DNA of 64,000 bases from Cenococcum geophilum 1.58 (lineage: Eukaryota; Ascomycota; Dothideomycetes; Gloniales; Gloniaceae), in NCBI GenBank assembly GCA_001692895.1, contig KV748236.1:186241-250240 (forward strand), in the 5' to 3' direction. Positions within the stretch are counted from its first letter, which is position 1. Each line of letters begins with the position of its first letter. The translations under genes were made by a program, and so were the position numbers. The notes beneath the pieces were generated by a model. The model was not told where the DNA came from, searched no databases, and worked only from the letters and a program-made list of their open reading frames with translations. Shown here piece after piece: positions 1-12,929 of the stretch.

Positions 1-353
1 GTAAACTACGAACCCTTTTACGTAACTAAGGTGTATAGGTTAAAAGGGATAAACGAGTTACTGTTGTATAGTCTTTATATAATATAATATATAAGAAAGA
101 CCAAACAGAATAGACTAAAGAGGAAATCCTAGACTAGGTTAAAACTACTAAAGAACTCTTTACTTCTTCTAAATTTAACAGGATTGCCGGCCTTATACCT
201 AACCCACTTAACTAAATTCGTCCTATAAACCTAAGCAGTTTTAGAATTAATCTTACTGGCTAAAGTATACCCAGTACTTAAGTTACGGACTGCAATACCC
301 CCGCAACCCAAAATACGGACTAAACCCCTTCTGTTATTTAAGTCATAGATCTA

Positions 354-420
354 TAAGCTATATATCCACAAACTATATATCCGCAAGCTATATATCCGCA
401 AGTTATAGATCCGCAAGCTA
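354..420. repeat. short tandem repeat, about 18-bp unit
   Basis: About four imperfect copies of a unit close to TAAGCTATATATCCGCA lie just before the first recognisable gag codons of the copia element. They probably belong to its leader or the start of gag. Unit differences are mostly A/G and C/T changes, as RIP produces. The preceding 350 bases show no other feature I can name. Confidence 0.6.
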
Positions 421-446
421 CCTAAGTAAAGACCTATAGTAAGGAG

Positions 447-3400
447 CTAGCAAACCTAGCTAAGCTCTATACCGACGAATTTAAGTATAGCGGTAAAAAT
501 GATAACTTTAACTTTAAACTAACTATCTTTACGGACCTCTGCCAGAAGGCTAATATTCCCAAATAGGAATTTAGCCAAGCCTACTCTACCATGATGCGCG
601 GCCTAGCACTTAATCACTACTACACTAACCTTAAGAGCAACCCCCTTGGTATTCCCTTTAATAAGCTATATAAAGCTACCCGCAACTACTTTAAAGGACT
701 AGAATATAAGCGTAATATCCTTACCTAATAGAATGCGACCAAGCTACGGACCGTAATTAACAAGAATACTGAAAAATCGACTATAGAGTGCCTGCAAATT
801 CTTATTAAAGACCTCCGGCACCTATAGCACGGCCTTAACACTAAGCTTTAAATAGACGACTTCTTATACAATAAACTTATTACGGCCTACTAGGAAGTAA
901 AGCCCTATAAGTACGCCTACTATAAGCCTACAGATACCTTAGCCGGCCTTATTAATAATCTACGCTCCTCTATTATAACGTACGAAGTCTTAAACCTACT
1001 AGGCAGCACTTAAGCCTTTATTACGGATATTTAATATCCGCAAATAGACTTAGACGTCTACTTTACAGACCGCCGCTACCGCTAGCAGTACCTATACCGA
1101 CCAAGTCCTACCCGTAATCCCTATAACAACCCCTATACGAAAATATACCCCCACAGACAAACTAGCCAAAAGTACTTTATATACGGTAAGGAAGGATATT
1201 AGTTTATAAGGTATACCTAGGAAGAACATAACAAGTCTAGGAAGAGACTTAATAGCCGTATTAACTAGTTTATTTTGGAATACAAAGGAGAGGAAGTAAA
1301 AGAGCCCCCTAATAAGTTAATAGAAGCCCTTATAATTAACTTTAACTTAGACGCTTAGGAATAAGAGACCTTAGAGATATTTCTAACTACTTTTAGACCT
1401 TTTACGGACAGCTAAGCCTTTAATATTACAACCGTATTAGCCGACCGTTCCTTTATACACTTAGTTACGCCTAAAAACCATTTCGCAAGCACCCCTATTA
1501 CGGACGTTATAGATTATAAGCAGGACCCATTTATATATATTACTATAAAGCGCTATACCCCTAAGGAATTCTACGGTGTTATAATTAACATAGGTGTCTC
1601 TAAAAAGTCTACTATAGGCTACGGACAATACCTTGTATATAGGACCACCACAAATAACAATACGGACATTAATATTACGCAAACTAGGGCCATAAACGTC
1701 CAATTTAGCATCGGCTTAACCGCATTAATTGGATCAGTTAAAGTTAAGACTCTAATTAGCCTAGTTAACTTCTACGTAGTAAAAGCGGACACCCCCTTCC
1801 TACTCTGTCTTGCAGATATAGATAGGTTATAGGTATACTACAATAATGTCACGGACACCCTAATTGGCCCCGTAACTACCCTAGGAAGTAAGCATATTAC
1901 CTTACTAATTATATAACGATTTAGACACCCGTTCCTTATATAGGGAGAGACTTTACAGACCTATATTTAGGAATCTTTCGACTATAACCTATGCTACCTT
2001 ACTAGTACGGAAATCTACCGCCTGCACCGCCGTTTCGGCTATCCATTAGCCGAAAAGCTATATAGAGTCCTTAAATGCTCTAGATATAACGACGTTAATA
2101 GGAAGGCAATTAACTACCTAACTAAATACTGCTCCTTTTACTAGAAATACGGACGTTCCCTAGGCCAATTTAAGTTCATTCTTCGTAAAGACCTTAATTT
2201 TAACCACTTAGTGTACGTAGACATTATATACATTAACGGTAGCCCAGTATTATATATAATTGACAAGGCAACCCACTATTAAGCCGCCCGTTAGCTATAA
2301 AATATATCCATAAAATATCCTTGGGATATTTTACGGACCTGCTAGATTAACACATACGTTAAACCCCCTAAGTATATTACCCACAACGCCGGTAAGAACT
2401 TTATTAGTAAAGAATTCCAGCAGTATGCTACGGCTATAGCTATATTAACAAAAGCTGTCCTAGTTAAGGCATATTAGTCTATTAGGCTTATTAAATAAGC
2501 TTACTTAGCCTTATAGAGAGCTTACTAAATTATTACGGACGAATATAAGGACATCTAAAAGGAACTGGCTCTATAGATGGCCGTAAAAGCCGTTAATAAC
2601 ATTGCTAGCCCTAACGGACTAGTACCTACCCTCTTAAATTACAGAGCCTACCTAAAGATAAGTAACCTAGGCCCTCCTACCCCGTCTATTACGGAACGAG
2701 CAGCTATAATACGGAAGGCGATGGCCAAGATAGTTAAGCTACGGGCTAAACAAACTGTTAATAATGCCCTGCACTACCGTAACGGACCTAATACAACCTT
2801 AGTATATAACCTCCCGCTTAACTCTAAAGTCCTTATATAGCGTAAAAGCGGCAGCCGTAGAAAACGAGACGTACTATATATAGCTTCCTAGTAGGCCAAC
2901 TAGCTTTAAAAGCACGTCCGTAAAACCCTACTTTTAGCCCGAAACTACCTATGACGTTAAGCTAGATGAACTAGAAGCAACCGCCAAACTAGATAAACTA
3001 GAAGCGACTACCGAATTAGATAAACTAGAAGCACCCTTACCTACCCTAGAAGTCCCTTAGAAACCTACTAAACCTACTAAACCTACTATAAAGCGTGGTT
3101 AAGGATGCCCCTAAAAGCACCCCGTAACTAAAAACCCCGTAATAGAGAATTACCTAACCTCCGCAGAAATATCCGTAAGGCAACCTCCGCCTACGGATAT
3201 ATTAGTTCTAGTATAGGAAACCCCATTTATAGACTTATAATATAAAGAGATTAACGGACTACTTAAAAAGGGTATCTTTACGGTTATAACGGAGAGAGAT
3301 ATTCCGCAAGGCGTCCGTATATTTAATTCACGCTTTATTAACAAAATTAAGCACCCTAGTACTAATAAAGCTTTTAAAAAATTAAGGCTTATTATATAAG

Positions 3401-4737
3401 CCTATAACGACTAAGGAAAGGGCTTAGTCCTTATATAATCGCCTACAATTTAATGAGTTAGCTAATAGATTATACTTATACTTATACCTGGACTATAGTA
3501 AACCAGACCCGTAGCCCTCTACTTACGGGATATCTTATAAGCCTATATATAGTCTAACACCTACCTAAGTAGGGATATCTTTATACGACTACCCCGCGAG
3601 CTTAACCTATAACTAGAAACAATTTTACGGGTTATAAAACCTCTTTACGGAGTACCAGAAGCCGAAAACCATTAATTTAAGATATACTACTAGTATTATG
3701 TTAGTAAACTTAAAATGGAACAGTCGACCTATAACCCCTACCTCTTATACACCCCATTAAACGGCCTTAGTATTATTAGACTCTAAACCAATAATGCCCT
3801 CTTTCTAGCAGACCAAACCTTTGCGGATACTAAAGAAACTAAACTATAAGAGGCAAAGTTCTTAGCAAAGCTATAAAAGCAGTTAACTAAGTAAACTCTA
3901 ATTAAGTTTAATAGAGGCCTAATTATATAAAAGGGCAACCTAATTAAGCTAATTTAGGAACGCTAAGCTTAAAACCTAAAGCCTGTTATAGTAAAGCCTA
4001 TGGACCTTACTAGCTCCTATAGAGAGACCTATAAGACCGTAAATATAAAGGACTAATACGTTGTATAGCGTATAAGAGGCGCCTATATTGCCATAGTCTG
4101 TTAACCCAAATCTGCCTACGATTTATCCTTTACGGCCTAGGCAGTAGATCTATAAGAAGAAAATATTAAGCAGCTTAATAAGCGCATTTAGTAGCAAATT
4201 AACAATGCAGTAAGGGGACTTACTTTTATACCACTAGACTTAAGTTCCCTTAGCTTACTAGCATTTATAGACGCCTCCTTTACTAATAACAGAGACCTAT
4301 TATCGCAAATCGGCTTTATAATCGTACTTATGGACCGTAATTAGGACGCAAATATACTATATTAGTCTTTAATTAAGTGTAAATGAGTAACCCGCAGTAT
4401 ACTAGCCTCTAAACTATATGTACTAGCTTATGGCTTTAATATAGCAGCCGCAATTAAATTAACGGTCTAGAAGATTCTATAACTAGAGCAGTTACCCCTA
4501 GTTTTATACACTAATTTAAAGTCCCTCTATAACTGCCTAGTTAAACTAGGTACAATATAAAAGAAGAGGCTTATAATTAACCTAATGTGCTTATATCAGG
4601 CCTACGAACGACATAAAATTGCGAAGGTTAAATAGATCAGCGGCGGAAACAACCTAGTAGACGCCATGACTAAGGCAAAGCCGTATTAAGCCCTTAAAAC
4701 CCTAATTAATACAAATAAGCTTAACCTAAAAGTTATA
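447..4737 (+). pseudogene. Ty1/copia retrotransposon gag-pol relic
   Basis: Degenerate copia polyprotein, read in one frame from gag to the end of integrase and in a second frame for reverse transcriptase (RT) and RNase H, so at least one indel lies between about 2840 and 3330. Visible in order: gag (LTIFTDLCQKANIP near 515); a protease-like stretch near 1590-1650 (GVSKKSTIGYGQYL); the pre-integrase box HRRFGYPLAEKLY near 2026; integrase with YVDIIYINGSP near 2215 and NAGKNFISKEFQ near 2386; RT with KIKHPSTNKAFKKLRLI near 3340; and RNase H with FIDASFTNNRDLLSQIGF near 4264, ending around DAMTKAKPY. Dozens of TAG/TAA codons stand where the family has Gln or Trp, so it cannot be translated. The longest stop-free stretch is 2577-2840, inside integrase. 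The 5' LTR is not in the window and I could not define the 3' LTR. Confidence 0.9.
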
Positions 4738-4778
4738 TAATGAGTAGAACAAGACTAACGAAGCACTTACGGTTCGTT

Positions 4779-5023
4779 TACGACCCGTTAAAAGGCCGTA
4801 CGGCTTATTATACGGCCTATTCTATAGACCGTAAGCTATCAGGGGGAAAACAGTAAAAAGCTGCGGTGGAACTTGGTGGACTTACGTAACCTACCAAATT
4901 CTACCGTCAAATTAACTAATCACTATTAGCTCGCTTAGCACTAGCGCCTTAGCGGCCCTTAAGATCTAACTTATGGCCCGTTAAAAGGCCGTACGGTTTA
5001 TTTTACGGACCGTAAGCAGGACT
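4779..5023. repeat. pair of direct repeats around the copia 3' end
   Basis: The segments at about 4779-4835 and 4973-5023 share CCCGTTAAAAGGCCGTACGG and a trailing ACCGTAAGC. The second copy lacks about 12 internal bases. They flank the candidate polypurine tract and may be an internal duplication in the 3' non-coding or LTR region. Confidence 0.6.
4841..4850 (+). other. candidate polypurine tract of the copia element
   Basis: AGGGGGAAAA stands about 100 bases after the last RNase H codons, where a plus-strand primer site just before a 3' LTR is expected. The LTR itself could not be delimited because RIP turns TG...CA ends into TA...TA and no second copy is present. Confidence 0.35.
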
Positions 5024-5195
5024 TACAGCCAGCTTGGGGCACCGTTTGGAAGGTAGCCTAGACGGCACCTTAGGGGAGATTTCCTATGTATTTTCCTTTA
5101 TATTTTATAGTTTTATTAAAGCAATTACGGAGGCTGTATATAGGTAGTTCTATTTTTTAAGTACCGCCAGTGTATAATTACAGCACCTGTTATAC

Positions 5196-5283
5196 CAACT
5201 GCGTACTTACGCGTTTGGTACACCAGGTACGCGTTTACGCGTTTAGTGCACCAACCACTCGCTTATGCGTCTGGTGCACTTAT
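5196..5283. repeat. imperfect repeats around GCGTTTGGTGCACC
   Basis: Three to four imperfect repeats of a unit containing ACGCGTTTGGTGCACC, itself partly palindromic (GGTGCACC). Probably within the non-coding end or LTR of the copia element. From here to about 5930 I find no gene; 5791-5826 is a small tandem run of ATTATATAG units. Confidence 0.5.
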
Positions 5284-5984
5284 AAAGCACTAACTAATTA
5301 GGGGGGAGGTGTATCAGTATATAGACCACGTAGTCTGCTTTATATAATTGACAGTCACCATTATCTAAAAGAGTATACGATACTATATGTATTTCGTGCC
5401 CCTGGATCTAACTCACTCGTGCCATTAAATTGGTACGAACATTACCTAATCTCAATGTAGTTGCTGCCGTTAACGGCGTCGTGGCTAGTGCTTTTAGTGG
5501 CATATTATTTAATTTCTTCTACTATAACCTTAGTAGTAAATATATAACAAAGCCTTACAGCAGGAACTACGGTAGGCTTATTAATAGGCTAGGTATATAG
5601 GTAAACAAGAAATTAACAACGTAATAATAACTAGTGGAGTGGTTGCCTAATAGATTAACTCTAATTATATTCTAAGATTTACTACAAAGGAGAGAACTAT
5701 TTAGGTAGGGATTGTGGTCCTTTAAATACACAACCATACTCCTAAGAAATCCCCTTTGTACGTAAGGTATGTATACTCTATCTACTCTATTACGGATTAT
5801 ATAGATTATATAGATTATATAGATTACGTTATACGACCTTAGTTACCATTCCTCGTTATATAGCTCTATTGGCTCTATTTTGGACCGTGCTTATATTAAC
5901 TAACTAGCTTCTTCTAACTCCTCTCTAAGTAGTTATAATATCGTACTTAAAGCGTCTATAATACTATAATAGGTCTAAAATATA

Positions 5985-8160
5985 ATAAGATTCTTAGACC
6001 TAGGGTTTATTCTAATTTAGTAGAAGGCCTAACGGATATTAAGCTTAGTAAAGATCTTAGCTCTACTTATTTAGGCTAAAGTTTTATTAAGTAGGGGTAG
6101 CGGATAGCGGTCCTTATAAGTTATATTATTTAGCTTATAGTAGTTAATATAAAAGCGGAGTCCTCTATTTAGCTTTTTAATAAAGAAAATAGGTAAGGTA
6201 AAAGGGGCTTAGTTAGGCTTAAAAAAGCCCCTATTTAGGTTATTAATAAGGTACTACTTTATAGCCTATAATTTGGTAATAGACTACTAGTAAAGGGGGC
6301 TAAAGCTAAAGGTATCTTTCTTACCCTGCTTAATCTTAATCTTATAGTTATATAGTTAATAAGGCGGAAGTATATTAGACACTGCTTTAAAGAATATGTT
6401 CTTAAATTTCTAGTATTAATAAGGTAGGTTTTATTCTACTAGTTCCTTATCTATAAGCTTACTTTCCTGCCCACTAAGCTTACTTTTTTTTCCTTAATTA
6501 TTTAATTAATTTTATATAAGCTAGTTATAAAGGTAATGGTATTAGGCTAAACTAAGTTCTAGTAGAATCCTATGGCACTAATATAGTAAATATTAACTAT
6601 CTGGTTCCTTACTATATCTTTAGCGTTTAAAACTGCTCGTTTAAAATTAGTATATATAGTAATCCGCAATAAAGCTCCTACGCGCTTTATTTTATTATTT
6701 TATTACTAGCTTAATTCTAGTTTAGATAAATCTAATATTCTTCTTTTTATAGACGCTGCTATCCTTATTTTTAAAAGGCTCTAAATCTATCTATTAAGTA
6801 TAAGTTTCTGTAAAGTTTATAAACTGGTGGAAGTCTTAATAGTCCAGCTATATATCATTCTAGAATTGTTTTATATTATTATATTATATAATATACAGAT
6901 CTTAGGTCCAACCCTTTAGGAAGGTCTATAGCTATAGCTATATTATAATTTGCTCTTTATTAAGTTAACTAAGCGCAATCTAGTTTAGTAATTAGTCTTT
7001 AATCTTGCTAATAATTTAGCGTATACACTCTCTGGTATTATCTTATATTATTAGTATCTTAAAGAGTTTATCTACCTTACGAACCTAATTATCTAAATAC
7101 TAGGTATTAGGCTTATAACGAAGTTCTAAACTACTAAAGGCATTAGCCAGTTAGTCTATACCCTTTTTTATTTATTGCGTAGGTGCCTCTCTAAGTCTTC
7201 TATACCTCCTTAGGTAAATACTAAATAACCTTTAAAAAGCCCTTAGCCTTAACTAGGTTATAAAAGAATTTACTTAGCTTATATTAAACCCTACTAGATA
7301 TAAATTTACCCTTAAAGGGTTCTAATATATTTATTAATAGCTTCCTCCTATATAGCTTATAAAGGCCTTATAATAGCTTCCAATATCCGTTTTAAAGGAG
7401 ATTAGTATAGGGCTTTTAGCCTTCTAAACTTAGGCCTAAGGAAGCTTTTACTATAGAGGTAGTATTAGTACTAGTAGCTAGTGCGGGTTTCCTAATAAGT
7501 TTTGGGTCTTAAGTTAGTGCTTAGGTTTAGTTTCCTAAAGGGGTAGGCCTGCTTAGCTTATAAGCAGTCTATATACCGCTACTATACTAATTATAGGCCG
7601 GTAGTCTTCCGGGAGGGTTCTAGTTAGGTCCCTAGTTAGACGCGTTAGTGTATTCCTCTAGTATTTCTAGCTTAAGGGAAGATTTTAAAGTTGCCTCTAG
7701 CGCTTAATCTTCTAATTGGCCTAAGTAAGGCTAAAGGGGTTCTAGTTACTTTCTAGTAGTATTATAACCATTATAGAGGGTATTTATATTTTCCTCTATA
7801 GTAACTATAGGTATATAAGAGTCTTTAAGCTCCTGGCGCATCTAGGTATTAGGGCTTATTTAGCTATCTTACCTAAAGGGTTATATTATCGCAATCTCTC
7901 GATATTAAAGGGACCTTTTTACCTTAGCGTAATGGCTTTCTATAAGGTGCCTATAGAGTTTCCGTTTAGATTATTACGAGATTTTAAGGGAGGATAGTAG
8001 TTATAAATAAAAGATATAAATTGATAATTTAGTCCTTAAAGCTAACTACCTTTCTAAGAAAAAGTAGGAAGGATTTAAATGTAAGGGGACTTTATAGACA
8101 GGGGGCTATAAGGACACAATTATAGAATAAAATAGATTAGTAAGAGAGACAAATCCTTAA
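5985..8160 (-). pseudogene. Ty3/gypsy retrotransposon relic, truncated in RT
   Basis: Read on the minus strand, a gypsy reverse transcriptase starts clearly: FFIKKLNRGLRFYINYYKL near 6190-6130, DRYPLPLLNKTL near 6110-6075 and AKIFTKLNIR near 6060-6030. These match the start of gypsy RT up to the first catalytic-Asp block, where Asp is now Asn. The similarity stops near 5985 before the YxDD block, so the rest of RT, RNase H, integrase and the 3' LTR are missing. Sequence from 6400 to 8100 should be gag and protease but is too decayed for me to name motifs. RIP stops throughout. Confidence 0.75.
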
Positions 8161-8180
8161 GGAGGTAAGGCCTTAGGGAT

Positions 8181-8377
8181 TGTATAGACTATATATTACG
8201 GGCATATGCCATTAATATATAACTGGTAACTATTTGAGGGGCGTCTAGGGGTTGTCCTAAGGGTAACCCAAGGTGTTTGTAATAATATCCCTTATATATA
8301 AGGACGGTTGAGGCCCTAACGCACGGGCCTGTTACCTAATACCTATATAGGCGTGTTTTTTCTAACGAATATTTACA
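8181..8377 (-). repeat. probable 5' LTR of the gypsy relic
   Basis: A 197-bp segment with TGTA...TACA ends stands at the 5' side of the minus-strand gypsy relic. On the minus strand it begins TGTAAATATTCG and ends GTCTATACA. No second copy exists in the window, so this rests on ends and position only. From 8378 to about 9400 the DNA is AT-rich with no gene I can recognise. Confidence 0.4.
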
Positions 8378-9399
8378 CCTTTAGCTATAAAACTTTTACT
8401 AGAAGTAAATTACAGAGGAAGACTAGGAAAGAATCTTTATTTTATTTCACATCCATTATATTATACTACGTATATAGTCTTTAGACGATAACGCTATAGC
8501 TTTAAATATATAAATCTCTCCTAAGTAGCTTAATATATACTAGTAACTATAGCTTAGTAGTTTATAAACCCCTAAACTAGGGGTTTATAGCTTCTTAATA
8601 AAACATTAAGTTACTAATAACTATTAAATATTAAGAAAATAATAGAAAAGACTATAAGAAATAAGTAATTCTAACGCCTATCCCTATCCTTTTATAATTT
8701 ATTTCTATTCTTTTACTTTCTATTATCTATTTACTAGAAACTTAATAGGGGTCTCCTAAAGATCCTACTACTACTAGCCACTTTTTAATAGCTATTTCTA
8801 TTCAATCTAGGAATAGAAAAAGCGCTTCTCTTCCTTTCCTTATATAAAATAACTTTTTGAAGTAAGAGAAAAGTCTAGCTACCTTTGCATTCCCCCCCTC
8901 TCTTCCCTATATAAGCTATAGTTTAGTAGTAGGTACTTAGGGGTTTATATAGTGTTATATTCCTTAAAATATCTACCTTTTTTGTCCTTTCCTATTGTTT
9001 TAGAGAAGGATTTAAAGTAGCCTTATTCTAGCTTTAACTAGAAGAAAGCTAATTATAGCTTTTTAGAATATCTATCCTTAGGGGCTTTAAGAGAAAAGGA
9101 ATAGCTTTCTTTATAAATCTTAATATAGTAGAAAGAATATATAAATTGCAAGAAAAGGTATATTATATTTATTATATTATATTACTATATCTAAGTTATA
9201 ATATAGACGTTACGAACCCTTATATATTTCCTCGCCCGGCCCTTAATATAGGTTTGTTACGAGCCTTATCATAGTATTAACTTACCCTCTTGGGTAAACT
9301 ATTTTTTAGTAAACGAGACTAAGAAGAACAAGGTTTAGAGTATTAATCTATATAAACTCCAGTAATATTTTCTATATAATATTAAAGCTTTAATATTCT

Positions 9400-10182
9400 T
9401 TAACTAACTTAACTTAATCGGAGCCTCTAAATTAATTGAATTGCCAAGCCGGCGAACTCTCAGTTAGTTGAATTGATTGAGTCTTGGCACCCAACTCAAC
9501 TTAATATTAAAGTCTTGTTGATTGATTTGCAACCCTAATAATGGTAAGAACTAGCCGTGGCTAAAAATAAGGCAATGGTCGGCTGTAAAGGTAATTAAGG
9601 GCAAGGTAAAGATCAAGTTGCTGAATATACAGTCAAGGCTATAACACAATTTACCCCTATAATTGACAGAAAGGCGTTGCTCAACTTGATCTCACCCTTT
9701 GCTAGCTTTAGCATCCGATTACCCTGAAATATTTCTTAGGTAGTTATAGACCAAAACTCCCCTTGGCGGAATCCGACTCGGTTAGTTAGCATCGCCGCTC
9801 TATTTAGGCGCCAAGCACCCTCGACTTACCCGCTGCTTAGGCTGCTTACCCTCCCGCTTAGGTCATGCTTAGGCTGCTTAGTTACGTTGCTGCTTTTCCA
9901 TCCTATTAACCAATTATGCCTTAAAAGTGCTACGTCCTTACTGATGCAAATTGTTAACTCTATATAACAATCTTAAGGGCCGCGTTTTGGGCCTATAGGG
10001 TTCTTAAAACTAGGCCCCCCTTAAAATAGAGCATTCGCCCGTCCTAAGCTGCGCCCGTATATAACATAGCGTCCCTAAAGGTGTTAGTTAAAGAGGAGGT
10101 GCCTTATCTCTTGCTATAAGATCTCCTCTAGTCGCGTCCGTTTACTCCGTTCTACCTACCTACCGCTTAATTTTTATCCTAT
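9400..10182. other. less mutated, higher-GC stretch upstream of the DUF3435 gene
   Basis: Unlike its surroundings, this stretch keeps many CA and TG dinucleotides. It has short GC-richer motifs such as three close copies of GCTGCTTAGGCTGCTTA-like sequence near 9832-9890. No coding frame is visible. A Starship captain normally sits just inside the left end of its element, so a 5' border could lie here, but I cannot see a defining terminal repeat or target duplication. Confidence 0.4.
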
Positions 10183-10213
10183 CTTCTCTCTCTCTCTCTC
10201 TCTCTTTTTTTTT
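10183..10213 (+). promoter_or_regulatory. CT-rich tract, likely promoter element
   Basis: A run of (TC)n followed by poly-T lies about 110 bases before the first plausible start codon of the DUF3435 gene. Pyrimidine tracts just upstream of start sites are common in filamentous fungal promoters. The assignment is positional only. Confidence 0.45.
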
Positions 10214-11058
10214 ACCTGCTACTCTGTAGCTCGCCCGTCTGTTCCTATAAGCTTATCTTTATATTCCTCTTTCCTCCCTTCTTTATATTAGCTTCTGCTT
10301 ACTTTATCCGTTTCTCTATAAAATGCTAAGAAAGAAGGACCCTCGCGAGTTCCTCGCCGTAGTAAGGGTAAAGGGCTCTAACCAAAGCAGGGAGGGTATA
10401 GACGGCACTGAAGTTTAAAAGCGTCTTAAGCTAAAGACAGAGAAAGCTTATCTTAGAAAGGTAGAGCTATGGTACTAGTAAGTTATAATTAGCGTACTAT
10501 GGCGGTTAGATTCTATTCCGCTCTAACCCTTTACTAAATAGATTCGCTAAAGAAAATCCTAGTTCTTCTCTATATAACCTAGCATCCTTAAAAGATTTCG
10601 TTAAGAATATGGCATATAGTATTAATGGCGTTAAGGATAATCTAACGGCAGCCTTAGATACCGTTGGCTAGTACTAGAAAGAATTTATAGCTAGTTGGCG
10701 TTGTATTAATACCGCAATACCCACGAATATAACCCTCTCTGTTATAAATATATATTCCATCTATATTTCCCTATTTTCTCCTTATTAGAGTTCTAATCTT
10801 ATTTAGTTTATTAAAGGCCTACTAGCCGATAATCTAAAAATGCCTAGGAAAAAAAGGCTGAGAAGGTTTACAACTAAGAACCACTTTATTTATTTAGGAA
10901 GGCAGCTATAGACGGCAGATTGGGTTGCGTATAAACGACCGGTAATAAGAGTAAACGATTAGGCGGACCTTATAGCCATTGTTTATTCTTCTACGCAAGT
11001 TGGCGAGTATATTAAGTCTAGCTATTAAGCGGGTTCTGGCCGGGGTTTGCACTATAAG

Positions 11059-11141
11059 GTAAGGAAACCCCCCCCCTTCCTCCCTAATACGTATATATAT
11101 ATAGTGTAGTAGGCAAATAAATTAACTTAGTTATAATATAG
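11059..11141 (+). other. spliceosomal intron in the DUF3435 relic
   Basis: 83 bp with donor GTAAGG, a TTAAC-type branch motif near 11122 and acceptor TATAG. Removing it joins LHYK to DVTFAVFRNKYG in frame, exactly as in the protein family. A second intron probably follows near 11635-11695, where the frame breaks, but its donor is not clean. Confidence 0.75.
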
Positions 11142-12767
11142 GATGTAACTTTCGCAGTATTTCGCAATAAGTACGGAAATATAGAGTTTGCTGTTTAAAT
11201 TGTTTAAGATGCTAAGAATATAACCACAATACTAGATAAGAGGTAAGCGCTAGGTTGCTTAGCCTATTAAGTTAAGTAGCAGTTCTAATTCTTATATTGG
11301 CAGGCCAGAATACTCTCTATACGAGGGCATGGTAGCAATGCCTCTTATTTACAGCCTTATGCTCCTAATACTGGCCATACTTATCGCAGTAAAGGCGTTT
11401 AGGGACTATAATACTATTAAAGAGCTCCTTAATATAGTACCACCGGAGGGGGAGATACTTTATTTATAATGGAAAGAAAGTGTGCTTAATATACCTTTTT
11501 TTAAAAGCATGTCCGTAAGACAGAAAATCGAGAAGGTAAACGCATTTAGCTTCCGCCTTAGAGCGCTAGGCATCCGTATAGGATACCCTTAGCCGCCTAT
11601 AATTTACGACTTTAGGGCGGAGGGCTTATACTAGATTAGTATATATATAGTTGTTCCTTCCATCTTTAGGCTACTTACTAATTAATTTCTGGTAAAGATA
11701 AGCTGTATTTAGCCGCTTAAAGAATAAAGCATACCGGGCAGAGAGATTCGAATACGTTTAATAATTACTATATGCCTAATAATAGTGGCATAGATGGCTA
11801 GGCGAGCTACTTCGGTACTAAGCTACGTAGCATTATTAATAACCTCTTCCGCGGTTTATCTCTCCCTTATAACCTAAAACTGTGGCAATCTCTTCTAGCG
11901 GAGAAGCAGTATAAATTTAAGAATAGCTTAAAATATATTAATATAGAGGAGGAGGTTACCGCTCTAAAAGGGAAGAAGGACGCAAACTCTATAACCCGTT
12001 AAAAGGAGCTTTATACGCAGAAACGCAAGCTAACTACTAAAGAACTCCGTAAGTGGTAGAAGGTGCAGCCGTATAGACCGGATGTTGGCGATAAGGATAA
12101 TACCTTACTATACTATTACCGGACTATATTTAACCGAACTTAATTTTTTATGCCTAAACGGGACCGCCTTATATCTATACTTTTTAAGGTCGCTACCTTG
12201 CGGAGCCCTATAGGTCTTGACGCTCTCCGCGATATGGTTATACTATATTAAAAGGATGCCGAAGTAGAGTTTTAACCGGGCTTGGAGCTAGAGAAGTGCT
12301 ATTGCTCTAACTTAGCAGGCTAGCGGAAGACAGCTTAATCTCCGCTTAACGATACGAAGACGAAGATAACTTATAATTGGAGGTATATATATAACTGCTA
12401 TAAGAAGAGTTACAATGGCTTTTCTAAGCTATGCTTCCAATATAACCAGTGGATTTTTAGGGAGGTATAATGGAGCGGCCACTGCTAAGCGTATCTGGAC
12501 GACTATAAGACACTTCCTATTTAATACAACCCTCTTATATACAATAGGGTGCTCGCCACTACCGGCTACTGTCCTTTTTGCCTTGGTGGTACTGCGCTAG
12601 CTATAGTGCGGATATATTAATTCCTAAAACGGGCTATATAGAAAGAGCATATCTATAGGTATATAGAAACCCTAGATGAGAGTAAACCGCTAAATTGCCC
12701 TTACCTAGGTTTATAATGCAGGGCGACATTTAATTTAGTTAGGAAGCTGAAATTCTATCTCTAGGAT

Positions 12768-12929
12768 TGTTGGATCACAAGGGGATATCACGTAGCTACG
12801 GTTCGTAGATAGTATGATAATTGTTGTTCTTCTTGTTTTTAGGAATAAGGAAAGGGGTGAGGAACTTAAGGTTCCTCACCACGCTAGGGCCACGTCGACA
12901 CGTGACAACCGCTTGCCTCATTCCCGACA
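12768..12929 (+). repeat. left terminal repeat (LTR) of the young element
   Basis: 162 bp. Contains the inverted repeat GTGAGGAAC-TTAAG-GTTCCTCAC and a second palindromic block CACGTCGACACGTG, which could fold as hairpins in an RNA or serve as protein-binding sites. Preceded by the AGGAT duplication. Confidence 0.9.

Noticed and set aside
1461-1703. 80-codon minus-strand frame
   Set aside because: Antisense to the protease region of the copia polyprotein.
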